From the NCBI RefSeq assembly GCF_001879695.1, contig NZ_MNBL01000004.1:1-34793 (forward strand): DNA of 34,793 nucleotides. The letters run 5' to 3'. Source of the DNA: Nioella sediminis (lineage in GTDB: Bacteria; Pseudomonadota; Alphaproteobacteria; Rhodobacterales; Rhodobacteraceae). Each line of letters opens with the position of its first letter. Position 1 is the stretch's first letter. Both the position numbers and the translations under genes were made by a program. The notes beneath the pieces are model-generated. The model ran no database searches. It was given only the letters and a program-made list of their open reading frames with translations, and had not been told where the DNA came from. This document shows positions 1 through 10,055 of the stretch, one piece after another.

Positions 1-29
1 CGGCGAAACCGAAGCTCCCCTTGGCGGAG

Positions 30-227
30 TCAGCCGCCCAGAAGGTTGCTCAGCACCGCAAGCCCGGTGCCGATCACCAGCGCGCCGAACCCCGCAATCC
101 GCAGGGTCTCTTCCGGCTCGTGCTGCATGCGCCGCATCAGGTCCTTCATGAGCGAAGGGGCCAGCGCATAGGCCAGCCCCTCGATCACAAGCACCAGTCC
201 GAGTCCCCAGAGGATCGTCTGGATCAT
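30..227 (-). CDS. DUF2065 family small membrane protein
   Basis: A 65-residue protein with two hydrophobic segments: residues about 1-20 (ILWGLGLVLVIEGLAYAL) and a C-terminal one about 45-63. The LGLVLVIEGLAYAL start and the IAGFGALVIGTGL segment fit the DUF2065 family, small inner-membrane proteins often encoded directly after hflC. The start is either the ATG at 227 or the GTG one codon upstream at 230, which abuts the hflC stop; ATG was preferred. It is the last visible gene of the hflK-hflC transcription unit. Its function is unknown; the context suggests an accessory role with the HflKC membrane complex. Confidence 0.85.
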   Translation of the reverse strand: MIQTILWGLGLVLVIEGLAYALAPSLMKDLMRRMQHEPEETLRIAGFGALVIGTGLAVLSNLLGG

Positions 228-230
228 CAC

Positions 231-1136
231 TTACTCCGCAGGCGCGGGCACGACCACAGGGGCACGGCCGCCGGGCTGCCCGAAGAAGTCGAAGAATGCG
301 CTGTCCGGGTTCAGGACAATCGACGAGTTCTCTCCGTTCAGGGCCCGTTCATAGGCGGTCATGGACCGGTAGAATTCGAAGAAATCCGGGTCCTGGCCGA
401 AGGCTTCCGCGAAGATCCGGTTCCTCTCGGCATCGGCCTCACCCCGGATGATCTCGGCTTCGCGGTTGGCATCCGACACCAGTTCGACCACGGTCCGGTC
501 GGCCTGGGCGCGCACCCGCTGCGCGGCTTCCTCACCACGGGCGCGTTCGTCGGTGGCTTCGCGTTCGCGTTCCGCCCGCATCCGGGCGAAGGTCGCTTCG
601 AGGTTCTGAAGCGGCAGCGCGGTCTGTTTCAGACGTACGTCCAGCACATCAAGGCCAAGCGGCGCGGCCAGGGCGCGAGCCTGAAGGGTGATCCGCTGCA
701 TCAGTTCGGCCCGGTCCGAGGACAGGATGGTGTTCGACGTCACCCCGTCGGCACCCAGAACAGCCCGGATCTGCGGGTTCAGGATGTCTTCGAGCAGCCG
801 GTCCGCCTCGCGGATGCCGCCCACACCGACGGCCAGACGGAACTGGCGGGTGTCGATGATGCGGTAGCGGGCGAAGGCGTCGACGACCAGACGCCGGTCG
901 TCCGAGGGCGTGACCTCGATCGGCGCGGTGTCGAGCGACAGGATGCGGTCATCGTAGAACACGACCTGTTCGAAGATCGGGATGCGGAAGTTCAGGCCCG
1001 GTTCCTCGATCTCGGTGCGGATGTCCCCGAAGCGCAGCACCAGCGCGCGCTGGCGTTCGTCGACGATGAAGACCGAGCTCATGAGGATCGCCACGACGAT
1101 CACGATGGCGGGGATGATGAAAGTTGCCTTGCGCAT
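231..1136 (-). CDS. hflC: HflC, SPFH-domain subunit of the HflKC membrane protease modulator
   Basis: A 301-residue protein with one N-terminal membrane anchor (about residues 5-25) followed by the SPFH/band 7 domain starting at VDERQRALVLRFGD. A long charged helical stretch rich in Glu, Arg and Ala (about 185-250) is typical of the coiled coil that builds the HflKC cage. In known bacteria HflC pairs with HflK around the FtsH protease in the inner membrane and controls its access to membrane substrates. The start lies 3 bases after the hflK stop, so the two are translated together. Length and order match the family well. Confidence 0.95.
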   Translation of the reverse strand: MRKATFIIPAIVIVVAILMSSVFIVDERQRALVLRFGDIRTEIEEPGLNFRIPIFEQVVFYDDRILSLDTAPIEVTPSDDRRLVVDAFARYRIIDTRQFRLAVGVGGIREADRLLEDILNPQIRAVLGADGVTSNTILSSDRAELMQRITLQARALAAPLGLDVLDVRLKQTALPLQNLEATFARMRAEREREATDERARGEEAAQRVRAQADRTVVELVSDANREAEIIRGEADAERNRIFAEAFGQDPDFFEFYRSMTAYERALNGENSSIVLNPDSAFFDFFGQPGGRAPVVVPAPAE

Positions 1137-1139
1137 GGC

Positions 1140-2270
1140 TCAGTTCCCCCGGCTGCGAAGTTCATTGAGCGGCAGGTAGGGCACGACGCCCCCCATTCCG
1201 CCAGCGGCGTCGGTGTCGAGGATGATGGTCTCCATCCCGCCGAGCACCCGTTCCATGGTCTCCAGATAGAGACGGGTCCGGGTCACATCGGGCGCTTGCA
1301 GGTATTCCTCAAGAACGGCGGCGAAGCGGCTGGCCTCACCCTGGGCTTCGTTCACGACAAGCGCGCGGTAACCTTCGGCCTCTTCGAGAAGCTGCGCGGC
1401 TTCACCACGGGCGCCCGCGAGCACCTGGTTGGCATAGGCATCGGCCTGACGTTCCAGCCGGTCACGTTCCTGTTCAGCCGCCTGCACGTCGCGGAAGGCG
1501 TCGATCACTTCAACCGGCGGGTCGGCGCGGTCGAGGTTGAGACGCACGACGTTGATGCCCGAATCATAGCTGTTCAGCGTGGTCTGGATCAGTTCCTGCA
1601 CGGTGTCGGCGATGATCTGACGGTCGCGGTTCAGGATCGGGGCCAGTTGCGACGCGGCGATGATCTCGCGCATGGCGGCCTCGGACACGGCGCGCACGGT
1701 GGCCTCGGGTTCCGCGAGGTTGAACAGATAGGCCTCGGGGTCGGAGATGTTCCAGACCACTTCGAAGTCGATATCAACGATGTTTTCGTCCGTGGTCAGC
1801 ATCAAGCCGGTGTCACCACCGCCCGAGCGGGCAATGCCGATGGATTCAGTCCGGTTGGTCGTGACTTCGACGATCTCTGCCGTGACCAGCGGCCAGGGGG
1901 CAAAGTTGAGGCCCGGATCGCGCACCGCGAAGCGTTCGCCAAGGAAAAGCTCGACCGAGCGTTCTTCCGGCGCAACCGTGTAGACAGAGGCATAGGCCCA
2001 AAGCGCCGCAGCCGCGACGAGGCCGATCACGACAGTACCGCGTCCGAATTGCGGGCCTTCGCCACCGCCGGATCCGCCGCTGCCGCCACCGCGACCGCCC
2101 ATCAGGACGCGCAGCTGTTCCTGGCCCTTGCGGACAATCTCGTCAATTTCGGGGATCTGCTGACCCTCGCCGGGGCGTCGCCCGCCGCGATTGTCATCGT
2201 CATTTCCCCTGTTTCCTCCGCCACCGGAGCCGCCACCGCCGCCCCAGGGTCCGCCAGAATGTCCAGCCAT
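1140..2270 (-). CDS. hflK: HflK, SPFH-domain subunit of the HflKC membrane protease modulator
   Basis: A 376-residue protein. The first 70 residues are Gly-rich and disordered (runs of GGGG), as in other HflK proteins. A membrane segment follows at about 79-97, then the SPFH domain (YTVAPEERSVELFLGE) and a long Glu/Arg/Ala coiled-coil region around 250-310. It assembles with HflC and FtsH in the inner membrane. hflK is the first gene of the hflK-hflC-DUF2065 unit; an 87-base gap separates it from gor upstream, so it may have its own promoter or be read through from gor. The Gly-rich N-terminus gives a long antisense open frame that should not be annotated. Confidence 0.95.
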   Translation of the reverse strand: MAGHSGGPWGGGGGSGGGGNRGNDDDNRGGRRPGEGQQIPEIDEIVRKGQEQLRVLMGGRGGGSGGSGGGEGPQFGRGTVVIGLVAAAALWAYASVYTVAPEERSVELFLGERFAVRDPGLNFAPWPLVTAEIVEVTTNRTESIGIARSGGGDTGLMLTTDENIVDIDFEVVWNISDPEAYLFNLAEPEATVRAVSEAAMREIIAASQLAPILNRDRQIIADTVQELIQTTLNSYDSGINVVRLNLDRADPPVEVIDAFRDVQAAEQERDRLERQADAYANQVLAGARGEAAQLLEEAEGYRALVVNEAQGEASRFAAVLEEYLQAPDVTRTRLYLETMERVLGGMETIILDTDAAGGMGGVVPYLPLNELRSRGN

Positions 2271-2357
2271 GCCGGTTTCTACCCCTTGTTATTGCGTGGG
2301 CGCGCCCGCAAGGCGCACCCGTTTCCATACGCTACCTGTGCCCCTTGGCCCGGAAAA

Positions 2358-3716
2358 TCAAGCCGTGCGCACAGGTGTTTTCATCGTGACCAGTTCCTCG
2401 GCCATGGTCGGGTGCACCGCCATGGTCCGGTCGAAGTCCTCTTTCGTGGCCCCCATCTTCACCGCGATGCCCGCCAGTTGGATCAATTCACCCGCGTGAT
2501 CGCCCACCAGATGCACACCCAGAACCTTGCGCGTATCGGCGCAGACGATCAGTTTCATCAGCACCCGTTCCTCATGCCCGGCAAAGAGCGTCTGCATGGG
2601 GCGGAAGGCGGCGGAATAGACCTCGATCGGGCCCGCGTCGCGGGCCTGTTCCTCGGTCAAACCCACGGTGCCCAGTTCCGGCTGCGTGAAGACGGCAGAG
2701 GGGATCAGGTCATGATCGGCCTTGCGCGGGGTGCCACCAAAGACGGTGTCGGCAAAGGCGTGGCCTTCGCGGATCGCCACCGGCGTCAGGTTCACCCTGT
2801 CGGTCACGTCGCCCACGGCGAAGATCGAGGGGATGTTGGTCTGGCTGTAATCATCGACCTTGATCTCGCCATTGCGGCCCATCTCGACGCCGATCTCCTC
2901 CAGCCCCAGACCGGCGCTGTTGGGTTTGCGGCCCGTGGCATAGAGCACTTTTTCGAAGACCTGCTCCATCCCGTTGGAGGCCTTGACCCAAATGCCCTCC
3001 TCCACGGCCTTCATTTCCAGCACATCGGTGCCCACATGCAGCTCTACCCCGCGGGCCTGCATGGCGTCGGCCACGTGTCCGCGCGCCTCGTCATCAAAAC
3101 CGCGAAGCACCTGCGCACCGCGATAGAACTGCGTCACCTCGGTGCCCAGACCGTTGAAGATGCCGGCAAATTCACAGGCGATATAGCCGCCGCCGACAAT
3201 GAGGATGCTTTCGGGCTGGCGGTCGAGCTTGAAGACCTCGTTCGAGGTCATCACCAGATCGGAACCCGGAAAATCCGGCACGAAGGGCCAGCCGCCGGTC
3301 GCCACGAGGATATGCGCGGCGGTGAAGCTTTGCCCGTCGGACAGTTCCACCGTGTGGGGATCCTTCAGCACCGCGCGGGCGTTGTGGGTTACGACGCCGG
3401 ACCGGTCGAGATTGCCGCGATAGGCCGCTTCCAGCCGGTCGAGCTCTGCGTCCAGCTTGGCGCGAAACTTGGTCCAGTTGAAACCGTGCACCTCGGCATC
3501 CCAGCCATAAGCGGCGGCATCATGCACCTGGCCGGGATAGCCCGAGGCATAGACCATCAGTTTCTTGGGCACACAGCCGCGAATGACACAGGTGCCGCCC
3601 ATCCGGTATTCCTCGGCCAGCCCGACCCGCGCGCCATGTTCCGCCGCGATCCGGCCCGCGCGCACGCCGCCCGAGCCACCGCCGATGACGAAAAGATCAT
3701 AATCAAACTGGCTCAT
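2358..3716 (-). CDS. gor: Glutathione-disulfide reductase
   Basis: A 452-residue flavoprotein disulfide reductase that reduces oxidised glutathione with NADPH in the cytosol. Visible features are the FAD-binding GGGSGG (12-17), the redox-active pair Cys43/Cys48 in GGTCVIRGCVPKK, the NADPH-binding GGGYIA (about 175-180) followed by arginines at about 199 and 205 that suit the 2'-phosphate of NADPH, and the C-terminal His435-Glu440 pair (HPTMAEE) that serves the partner subunit's active site. CVIRGC rather than CVNVGC is the plant/alphaproteobacterial form of the motif. It lies between rpiA and hflK on the same strand. Neighbouring rpiA, a pentose-phosphate gene, suits a shared NADPH theme, but that is inference. 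Confidence 0.95.
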   Translation of the reverse strand: MSQFDYDLFVIGGGSGGVRAGRIAAEHGARVGLAEEYRMGGTCVIRGCVPKKLMVYASGYPGQVHDAAAYGWDAEVHGFNWTKFRAKLDAELDRLEAAYRGNLDRSGVVTHNARAVLKDPHTVELSDGQSFTAAHILVATGGWPFVPDFPGSDLVMTSNEVFKLDRQPESILIVGGGYIACEFAGIFNGLGTEVTQFYRGAQVLRGFDDEARGHVADAMQARGVELHVGTDVLEMKAVEEGIWVKASNGMEQVFEKVLYATGRKPNSAGLGLEEIGVEMGRNGEIKVDDYSQTNIPSIFAVGDVTDRVNLTPVAIREGHAFADTVFGGTPRKADHDLIPSAVFTQPELGTVGLTEEQARDAGPIEVYSAAFRPMQTLFAGHEERVLMKLIVCADTRKVLGVHLVGDHAGELIQLAGIAVKMGATKEDFDRTMAVHPTMAEELVTMKTPVRTA

Positions 3717-3807
3717 GGCCTGCTCCTCAATCGCTGTTAGTGACGTGCCGCAGCTAGGGGGTTGCCTGCAAAAGGGCCATACGCATCAGCGCACAAGCCC
3801 CCGTGCA

Positions 3808-4596
3808 TCAGTCCGAGACGTCCAAGAACAGGTTATCGGTGTCGATAATGTCGATCTGCTCGTGTTCCACGGTGCCGTTATTGATGTCGCGCACCTCGAC
3901 GCTGCCATCGCCCGCGCCGATGATCACGATATCGCAGATATCCAGGAACAACCCGTTTTCCACGACGCCGGGGATCTGGTTGAGGACCAGAGACACCTGT
4001 TGCGGGTTGGGAATATGGCGCAAATGCAGGTCGAGGATGAAATTGCCCTCATCCGTGCGGAAGGGCTGGTCATTGGCCAGGCGCAGCGAGGTCGTGGTTC
4101 CCAGCACGTCGAGATTGCCCAGCATCTCCTCGATCAGCGCCTTGGAGGTCTGCCAGCCGAAGGGGATGACCTCGACCGGCAGCGGGAAGGCGCCAAGCGT
4201 TTCCACCTGTTTGGTTGCATCCGCGATAACGATCATTTGATCCGAGGCGGTGGCGACAATCTTCTCCTGCAACAGCGCCCCGCCGCCGCCCTTGATCAGG
4301 TTCAGATGCGGATCGTATTCATCCGCCCCGTCAATGGTCAGGTCCAGCCACTTGACCTCATCGAGGGTGGAAATCGGCACACCGACCTGCCGCGCCAGAT
4401 CTGCCGTGCGGGTCGAGGTGGCGACGCCGGTCACCCGGATGCCCTCTTCGCGCACCATCTCGCCCAGACAGCGCACCATCCATGCGGCGGTCGATCCGGT
4501 GCCCAGGCCCACGCGCATGCCGTCCTCGACATAATCCACCGCCCGCTTGGCGGCCACGAACTTGGCTTTATCTATAGGAGAGAGCTCTGCGGTCAT
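3808..4596 (-). CDS. rpiA: Ribose-5-phosphate isomerase A
   Basis: A 262-residue enzyme that interconverts ribose 5-phosphate and ribulose 5-phosphate in the pentose-phosphate (and Calvin) pathway. The phosphate-binding GTGSTAAWM (32-40), the active-site DGADE (89-93), and KGGGGA (102-107) with the catalytic Glu111 are all present, so it should be active. The ATG at 4596 starts MTAELSPIDKAK, normal for the family. gor begins 91 bases downstream on the same strand; the diphosphokinase gene ends 71 bases upstream. Confidence 0.96.
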   Translation of the reverse strand: MTAELSPIDKAKFVAAKRAVDYVEDGMRVGLGTGSTAAWMVRCLGEMVREEGIRVTGVATSTRTADLARQVGVPISTLDEVKWLDLTIDGADEYDPHLNLIKGGGGALLQEKIVATASDQMIVIADATKQVETLGAFPLPVEVIPFGWQTSKALIEEMLGNLDVLGTTTSLRLANDQPFRTDEGNFILDLHLRHIPNPQQVSLVLNQIPGVVENGLFLDICDIVIIGAGDGSVEVRDINNGTVEHEQIDIIDTDNLFLDVSD

Positions 4597-4667
4597 CGGC
4601 TTGCCCGTTTTGGTTCCGTCACGAGGCTATTACACAAGCAGGGCGCGCGGTGCGAGGGAAAAACCCC

Positions 4668-5363
4668 TCAGAACAGCGCCGAAACCGCCGCGGGCAGGTG
4701 CTCTTTGGGCAGGATCACCAGCATCGCAGGCTGATCAACCTCAAGGCATACCTCTTCGGCCACCACCCGGTTCGAGGTGCCGATGGCCCGCCCCGGAGCG
4801 AAGGCAATGCCGTCAATGGGCCATTGCAGCCCGTCCGAGCTGCCGCTGACCGTCGCCATGGGAAACAAGGACAGCCGCGTCCCGACGGGCAGCGCCAGCC
4901 GCAAGGCGGGCGGGCAGAGAAAGACGATATCCTCCTCGGCCACGACAATGCAGCGCGGGACAGGGCAGCGCATCAGTGTGTGCCAGGCGGCCAGTTCATG
5001 ATCCGTGCGCCCTCCGGTCATCCCGAGCGCCAGCACGCCGGGCGCATCGATTCGGGCCAGCGCCTTCTCGAAATCGGTGCTTTCCTGCTCCGATACGTGG
5101 ATCAGCTTGTCCGCGGGCAACTCTGCGCGGGCCCTTGCCGACAGGGAATCGAAATCGCCAACCACCAGATCGGGCACATATCCCAGTTCCAGCGCCCGAT
5201 CCGCCGCACCGTCGGCCGCCACCAGCACTGGCGCTTTTCTCAAGGAATCGGCAAGATCACCTGTGTTAACGTCGCCACCGCCCAATATTGTCACCAAAGT
5301 GTCATATCGGAAGGACCCAGATGCGCTTTCCAAATTCTCGCCGTTTTTCGCGTCAGAAATCAC
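4668..5363 (-). CDS. thiN: Thiamine diphosphokinase
   Basis: A 231-residue protein of the thiamin pyrophosphokinase family, which transfers pyrophosphate from ATP to thiamine to make the cofactor thiamine diphosphate. Diagnostic motifs are VTILGGGDV near residue 24, ADGAA (50-54), GDFDS (69-73), STDFEKA (95-101) and GMTGGRTDHE (114-123); the aspartates bind Mg-ATP. The only usable start is a GTG at 5363 with a poor ribosome binding site. The first 20 residues are not conserved, so an internal GTG before TILGGG is possible. The gene diverges from the acidic protein gene across about 100 bases. Confidence 0.9.
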   Translation of the reverse strand: MISDAKNGENLESASGSFRYDTLVTILGGGDVNTGDLADSLRKAPVLVAADGAADRALELGYVPDLVVGDFDSLSARARAELPADKLIHVSEQESTDFEKALARIDAPGVLALGMTGGRTDHELAAWHTLMRCPVPRCIVVAEEDIVFLCPPALRLALPVGTRLSLFPMATVSGSSDGLQWPIDGIAFAPGRAIGTSNRVVAEEVCLEVDQPAMLVILPKEHLPAAVSALF

Positions 5364-5402
5364 TGAATGGCCCCAATGCCGTCCCGTTTGGCTGGAATAG
5401 GT

Positions 5403-5432
5403 TTGTTACACCTTTTCTCAAGATGGTAAATT
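5403..5432 (+). promoter_or_regulatory. Candidate sigma-70 type promoter for the acidic protein gene, in a divergent intergenic region
   Basis: TTGTTA (5403-5408) and TAAATT (5427-5432) are separated by 18 bases, and the second box lies about 35 bases before the ATG at 5467. On the opposite strand TTGAGA and TATTCC, 16 bases apart, overlap the same stretch and could serve the diphosphokinase gene. Both are matches by eye to a loose consensus. Confidence 0.35.
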
Positions 5433-5466
5433 CCGGGATCGAACTCGGACGAGCAGAGATTGAGCC

Positions 5467-7896
5467 ATGAGCGACGAAAACAAGATCCTTACAGTATCCT
5501 ACGGGACGTTCTCCTGCACCTTGGAAGGGTTCGACAATCCGTTCGAGGCAATGAAGGCCATTGCGGAATACTTCCGTGATCTCGCCGCCGGTGACAGGTT
5601 CTTCGGGGCGGAACCCCCGACCCCCGACACCGAAACGCTGCACCGGATCACCGAGGACGCCATCCAGGCCCGCGTCGATGCGCGGATCATGGAAAGCGGA
5701 CTGCTGCTGCGCCCCTCGGCCTATCGTGATGCAGATGACGCAGAACCGCTGGATGCAGGCGATGTGACGGAGGCTGCGGCTCCGCAAATGGCGGCGGAAA
5801 TCTCTGACGCGGACGACGCCGATGCTGATGCCGCGCCCGAGAGTGAAGCACCAGACGCCGAAGCAGAGCCGGAGGCAATGGGCGAAGAGGCCGCTGAAGC
5901 CGGGGACGCGCCGGTTGCGGAAGATGACGCTGCGGAAGATGACCAGGACGAGTCCACAGAAGACCCCGCCGCAGAGGATGCGACGGAATCGGACATCGCG
6001 GACAGCAGCCCGGCCGAGGAAGACACCGCCGCCGAAGCGGAGACCGGCGAATCGGCTGACGCAGCAACCGAGGCAGACGCTGTCGCCGCCACGGACGACC
6101 AGCCTGAAGCGGTTGCAGAGGCAGAAACCGATGAGGCCACGGAAGAACCGCAGGCAGAGGCCCCCCGCAGCGATTCCATCGCCGCAGCTGCCGCGATGGC
6201 CGGTGCCGCCTTTGCCGCTGCCATGGCAGACCCTGCCGAGGCCGCTGCCAGCGAAGAGCCCGCAGAAGAGGCATCCGTGGACGCAGCGGAGTCCAGTGCC
6301 GAAGACGCTCTGCCCGACACGGCTGCACCCGGCGAAGCCGGAGAGGACACGCTGTCCGCCGTGATGCAGGCCATGGCGACGGTTTCGGACGACGATCTGG
6401 AAGATGATGCCGCCGAAGCCCCGCAAGCCATTGCCGAGACCGAAGACGACACGGATGACGCCGCAGAGGATATCGCTGCCGCACTGGCGGACAGCATCGC
6501 TGCCGCCGATGAGGTGATCGAAGACGCCGCCGAGGAACTCGAAGACACCGCCACCACCATGGCGGAAGAGGTCTCGGATCATGCGCAAGAGGTCGTTGAA
6601 GACCTGACCGAGACGGCACGCGAACCTGCCGAGGACAGCTACCCCGACCCCGACAGCGTGGCCGCCAAGCTGGCCCGCATTCGTCGCGTCGTGGCCATGG
6701 AAGAGGACGAAGAGGCCGCCCCCGCAACCGGATACAGCGAGGACGAAGACGATAGCGACCCTTTTTCCGATGGTCCGGCCGCTGAAGCGGCAGAAGATAC
6801 CGCCCCGGAGGCCGTGACCGAATCCCAACCTGCCGCCGCCGAACAGGACGCCCCCGAGGCCGAAGCCGCGCCTGCCCAAACGCCCGCCCGCGCCCCGCGT
6901 GTCTGGGTGATCCGTGGCCGCGCACCCGAGGCTCAGACTGCGCCCGAAACTGCTGACGCCAGCTCGGCCGCAGCCGAGGCAACGGCTGCAGTGGACGTTC
7001 CCGCCGAGGAAGACGCCACCCTGGCACCGGATGCAGAAGCCGAGTTGCAGCGCGAGTTGGCGCAGATCGAAGCCGAACGCGAAGCCCGCCGCGCCGAACG
7101 CGAAGCCCGCCGGCAGCACATGAGCGGCGGCGATGTGGCCGAGGCCAATGTCAGCCGCCTGTTTGACGCAACCGACAGCCATCTGTCCACCGATGAAAAC
7201 ACCCGTCGCCGGGCCAATATCGAACACCTGAAAGCCGCCGTTGCGGCCCGTGCTGCCGAAGAACAGCTGACCGGCCCGCAGGAGCCGCGTGACGACACCG
7301 CTCAATATCGCGAAGATCTGGCGCAGGTCATGCGCCCGCGCCGGGTTCAGAACAACGGCCGTCGCCGGTCCGACCGCCCGGCCAGCGAACAGCCGCGCCA
7401 GACGCCGCTGGTTCTGGTATCCGAACAGCGCGTCGACGAGGGCAACAACCGCCCCGCCCCGCAGGCCAGCATCGTGCGCCCGCGCCGGGTGACCCGTGGT
7501 GGGGCCGCCCTGGCCCATGCACAGCAGGAAGACCGGGACGAGGATCAGGCCGCGCCGTTGACGCTGGCCGCGAATGATCGCGTCACGCGCATGCCAGAGC
7601 CCGAGGAAAACCTGTTCGACACGGACCAGAGCTTTCACGCCTTCCTGCAGGAACAGGACATCGAGGATCTCACCGAAGTGGCCTCGGCTGCCTGCGGCTT
7701 TCTGGCCGTGCAGCGCGGTCAGCAGGTCTTCAGCCGCTCGGAAGTCATCCGCATGGTGCAGGACCGCCCCGGCGACAGCGTCACCCGCGAAGAGGCGATC
7801 CGCGCCTTTGGCAGGGTTCTCAATGACGGCCAGATCGAGAAGATCCGGCGCGGTCAGTTCCGGCTATCGCCACGCTCGCCCTATTCGAACGACTGA
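5467..7896 (+). CDS. Long acidic low-complexity protein with conserved ends, unknown function
   Basis: An 809-residue protein with no signal peptide or membrane segment. Residues 1-80 look folded ([20 protein letters not shown]) and end in LLLRPSAY. Residues about 85-500 are extremely rich in Ala, Glu and Asp, interrupted by a short basic patch around 398 (KLARIRRVV). About 526-549 is a charged helix ([14 protein letters not shown]) that could form a coiled coil. The last 95 residues (from [15 protein letters not shown], about 716) look like a second folded domain ending in a basic tail. The overall shape is two domains joined by a long disordered acidic linker. I recognise it only as a protein found next to purA/secG in Rhodobacterales. 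The biased codons create long open frames antisense to it. Confidence 0.85.
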   Translation: MSDENKILTVSYGTFSCTLEGFDNPFEAMKAIAEYFRDLAAGDRFFGAEPPTPDTETLHRITEDAIQARVDARIMESGLLLRPSAYRDADDAEPLDAGDVTEAAAPQMAAEISDADDADADAAPESEAPDAEAEPEAMGEEAAEAGDAPVAEDDAAEDDQDESTEDPAAEDATESDIADSSPAEEDTAAEAETGESADAATEADAVAATDDQPEAVAEAETDEATEEPQAEAPRSDSIAAAAAMAGAAFAAAMADPAEAAASEEPAEEASVDAAESSAEDALPDTAAPGEAGEDTLSAVMQAMATVSDDDLEDDAAEAPQAIAETEDDTDDAAEDIAAALADSIAAADEVIEDAAEELEDTATTMAEEVSDHAQEVVEDLTETAREPAEDSYPDPDSVAAKLARIRRVVAMEEDEEAAPATGYSEDEDDSDPFSDGPAAEAAEDTAPEAVTESQPAAAEQDAPEAEAAPAQTPARAPRVWVIRGRAPEAQTAPETADASSAAAEATAAVDVPAEEDATLAPDAEAELQRELAQIEAEREARRAEREARRQHMSGGDVAEANVSRLFDATDSHLSTDENTRRRANIEHLKAAVAARAAEEQLTGPQEPRDDTAQYREDLAQVMRPRRVQNNGRRRSDRPASEQPRQTPLVLVSEQRVDEGNNRPAPQASIVRPRRVTRGGAALAHAQQEDRDEDQAAPLTLAANDRVTRMPEPEENLFDTDQSFHAFLQEQDIEDLTEVASAACGFLAVQRGQQVFSRSEVIRMVQDRPGDSVTREEAIRAFGRVLNDGQIEKIRRGQFRLSPRSPYSND

Positions 7897-7930
7897 TCCG
7901 GCAGCCTCACACGCCAAACCGCGCCCGGGT

Positions 7931-8170
7931 CTAGTCGCCTGGGGTCTCGTCGTGCCCGGCATCGGGGTCGGCCTGTCCCACGCCTTTGAAGATGGCGCGG
8001 AAGGGCAGCGCCCACAGGATGCCGAGGGCAACATAGATGCCCAGTTCCAGCAGGATTGAGGGCCGGTCAAACAGGCTCAGCAGGAACCATGCCAGCCCGA
8101 TATAGACCGGCAGCCCCACCAGCAGGATGATCAGCGACCAGCGGCGCCGCGCCTTGTAGGACAGCGCCAT
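7931..8170 (-). CDS. DUF2842 family small membrane protein
   Basis: A 79-residue protein beginning [11 protein letters not shown], with two membrane segments (about 12-32 and 40-62) and an acidic C-terminal tail (DPDAGHDETPGD). It matches the DUF2842 family of alphaproteobacteria, whose role is unknown. The chosen ATG overlaps the purA stop by one base (TGATG), showing translational coupling; a longer frame starting at 8245 lies wholly inside purA and was not used. It converges with the acidic protein gene, leaving only 34 bases between them. Confidence 0.85.
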   Translation of the reverse strand: MALSYKARRRWSLIILLVGLPVYIGLAWFLLSLFDRPSILLELGIYVALGILWALPFRAIFKGVGQADPDAGHDETPGD

Positions 8171-9465
8171 CAGTCGGCAAACGGGTCGGTCACGAGGATC
8201 GTGTCGTCCCTCTCCGGGCTGGTGGACAGAAGCGCGACGGGGCACTGGATCAGTTCCTCGACCCGGCGCACATATTTGATCGCATTGGCAGGCAGATCGG
8301 CCCAGGACCGCGCGCCCTCGGTCGATTCCGACCAGCCGGGCATTTCCTCGTAGATCGGTTTGCAGCGCGCCTGCTGATCGGCGGCGGTCGGCAGATAATC
8401 CAGCCGCTTGCCATCCAGATCATAGGCCACGCAGATTTTCAGCGTCTCGAACCCGTCCAGAACGTCGAGCTTGGTCAGTGAAATGCCGTTGATGCCGCTG
8501 GTCGCGCAGGTCTGGCGCACAAGGCAGGCATCGAACCAGCCGCAGCGACGCTTACGGCCCGTGGTGGTGCCGAATTCATGGCCCCGTTCGCCAAGGCGCT
8601 GGCCGTCATCATCCTCCAACTCGGTCGGGAACGGGCCTTCGCCCACGCGGGTGGTATAGGCCTTCACGATGCCAAGCACGAAATCAATCGCATTGGGGCC
8701 GATGCCGACGCCCGTTGCCGCTTGACCTGCAATCACGTTCGAGGAGGTCACGAAGGGATAGGTGCCGAAGTCGATATCCAGCAGCGCACCTTGTGCCCCT
8801 TCAAACAGGATCCGCTTCCCGGCGCGGCGCTTTTCGTTCAGCACCTTCCAGACCGGGGCCGCGAAGGGCAGAATCTGCGGCGCAATCTCTTTCAGGGCAG
8901 CAATCAGGGCGTCACGGTCCACCGGGTCGATCCCCAGCCCCCGGCGCAGCGGGTCGTGATGCTGAAGCGCGCGATCGACGCGGGCGATCAGGGTGGCCTC
9001 ATCCGCCAGATCGGCAACACGGATGGACCGGCGGCCCACCTTATCCTCATAGGCGGGGCCGATGCCGCGCCCGGTGGTGCCGATCTTGGTGCCCTTGCTG
9101 GCCGCCTCTTCGCGGGCGCGGTCAAGCTCGCCATGAATGGGCAGGATCAGCGGCGTGTTTTCCGCGATCATCAGGGTCTCGGGCGTGATCTCCACCCCCT
9201 GTTCGCGCACGGTTGCGATCTCGTTCATCAGGTGCCACGGGTCCAGCACCACACCATTGCCAATGACCGACAGCTTGCCGCCGCGCACCACGCCCGAGGG
9301 CAACGCGTGCAGCTTGTAGACCTTGCCGTCGATGACCAGCGTATGGCCGGCATTGTGCCCGCCCTGGAACCGGGCAATGACGTCTGCGCGCTCGCTCAGC
9401 CAGTCGACGATCTTGCCCTTGCCTTCGTCGCCCCACTGGGCGCCCACGACAACCACATTGGCCAT
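8170..9465 (-). CDS. purA: Adenylosuccinate synthase
   Basis: A 431-residue enzyme joining IMP and aspartate with GTP to give adenylosuccinate, the first committed step of AMP synthesis. The N-terminal [18 protein letters not shown] contains the GDEGKGK GTP/IMP loop with the catalytic Asp. GHNAGHT holds the catalytic His. [12 protein letters not shown] and the [14 protein letters not shown] region also fit the family. Length is normal. The open frame extends upstream to 9648, but MANVVVVG is the conserved start and lies just after a GGAAGGAACC-like ribosome binding site. The gene is divergent from secG and coupled to DUF2842 downstream. Confidence 0.97.
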   Translation of the reverse strand: MANVVVVGAQWGDEGKGKIVDWLSERADVIARFQGGHNAGHTLVIDGKVYKLHALPSGVVRGGKLSVIGNGVVLDPWHLMNEIATVREQGVEITPETLMIAENTPLILPIHGELDRAREEAASKGTKIGTTGRGIGPAYEDKVGRRSIRVADLADEATLIARVDRALQHHDPLRRGLGIDPVDRDALIAALKEIAPQILPFAAPVWKVLNEKRRAGKRILFEGAQGALLDIDFGTYPFVTSSNVIAGQAATGVGIGPNAIDFVLGIVKAYTTRVGEGPFPTELEDDDGQRLGERGHEFGTTTGRKRRCGWFDACLVRQTCATSGINGISLTKLDVLDGFETLKICVAYDLDGKRLDYLPTAADQQARCKPIYEEMPGWSESTEGARSWADLPANAIKYVRRVEELIQCPVALLSTSPERDDTILVTDPFAD

Positions 9466-9689
9466 GTCCGAGGTTCCTTCCTGATCAAACCGGCCCGTGT
9501 ATAGCGATGGCCTTGCGCCTGCGAAACCGGAAAGTGTGGCCCGAATGGACGCAGCCCCGCGCGACACAGCCCGGTCGAGCGCACAATCCCGGCAATTCGT
9601 GCTGCAACTGCATGGTGAAGGCTCTTGCGGCGGCCTGACGCATCCCATAAGTAGGCTCCAAAGAATGCAAGGCCCGGGAAGCTGCCCAC

Positions 9690-10055
9690 ATGGAAAACGT
9701 CATCCTCGTCGTCCACCTGATCCTGGCCATCTGTCTGATCGGCGTAGTCCTGCTGCAACGGTCCGAAGGTGGCGGTCTCGGCATGGGCGGCGGTGGCGGT
9801 GCGATGACCGGGCGCCAAGCGGCAACGGCACTTGGCAAGATCACCTGGATTTTCGCGATTGCATTCCTGGCCACCTCGCTGACCCTGACCATCATTGCCG
9901 CCCAGAATTCCTCTGGCGGCTCGGTGCTCGACCGCATCGGGGCAGCGCCTGCCGAATCTTCGGAAGATACCTCGGTTCCGGCCCTTCCGGGGGACGGTCC
10001 GTTGCTTCCGCCCGCTGAAACCGATGCGCCGCTGGTTCCGCCGCGCGCTGACTGA
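9690..10055 (+). CDS. secG: Preprotein translocase subunit SecG
   Basis: A 121-residue inner-membrane subunit of the SecYEG channel. Two membrane helices are visible (about 2-21 and 50-72) with the conserved [15 protein letters not shown] loop between them. The C-terminal tail from about residue 80 is Pro/Ala/Asp-rich and not conserved, as in other alphaproteobacteria. It starts at ATG 9690, 224 bases from the divergent purA start. pyrG follows 163 bases downstream, an order often seen in Rhodobacterales. Confidence 0.94.
   Translation: MENVILVVHLILAICLIGVVLLQRSEGGGLGMGGGGGAMTGRQAATALGKITWIFAIAFLATSLTLTIIAAQNSSGGSVLDRIGAAPAESSEDTSVPALPGDGPLLPPAETDAPLVPPRAD

Noticed and set aside
21-3740. 1239-residue open frame on plus across hflC, hflK and gor
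   Set aside because: It is antisense to three well recognised genes; the protein is His/Arg/Gly-rich with no recognisable domain, as expected from high-GC shadow frames.
5721-6560. Ser/Ala-rich 279-residue frame resembling a surface protein
   Set aside because: It is the antisense of the Ala/Glu/Asp linker; no signal peptide or ribosome binding site.
5353-7638. Gly/Cys/Phe-rich 761-residue frame on minus opposite the acidic protein
   Set aside because: Produced by the GCC/GAA/GAC codon bias of the real gene. The acidic frame has a better start, conserved ends and ends neatly before DUF2842.
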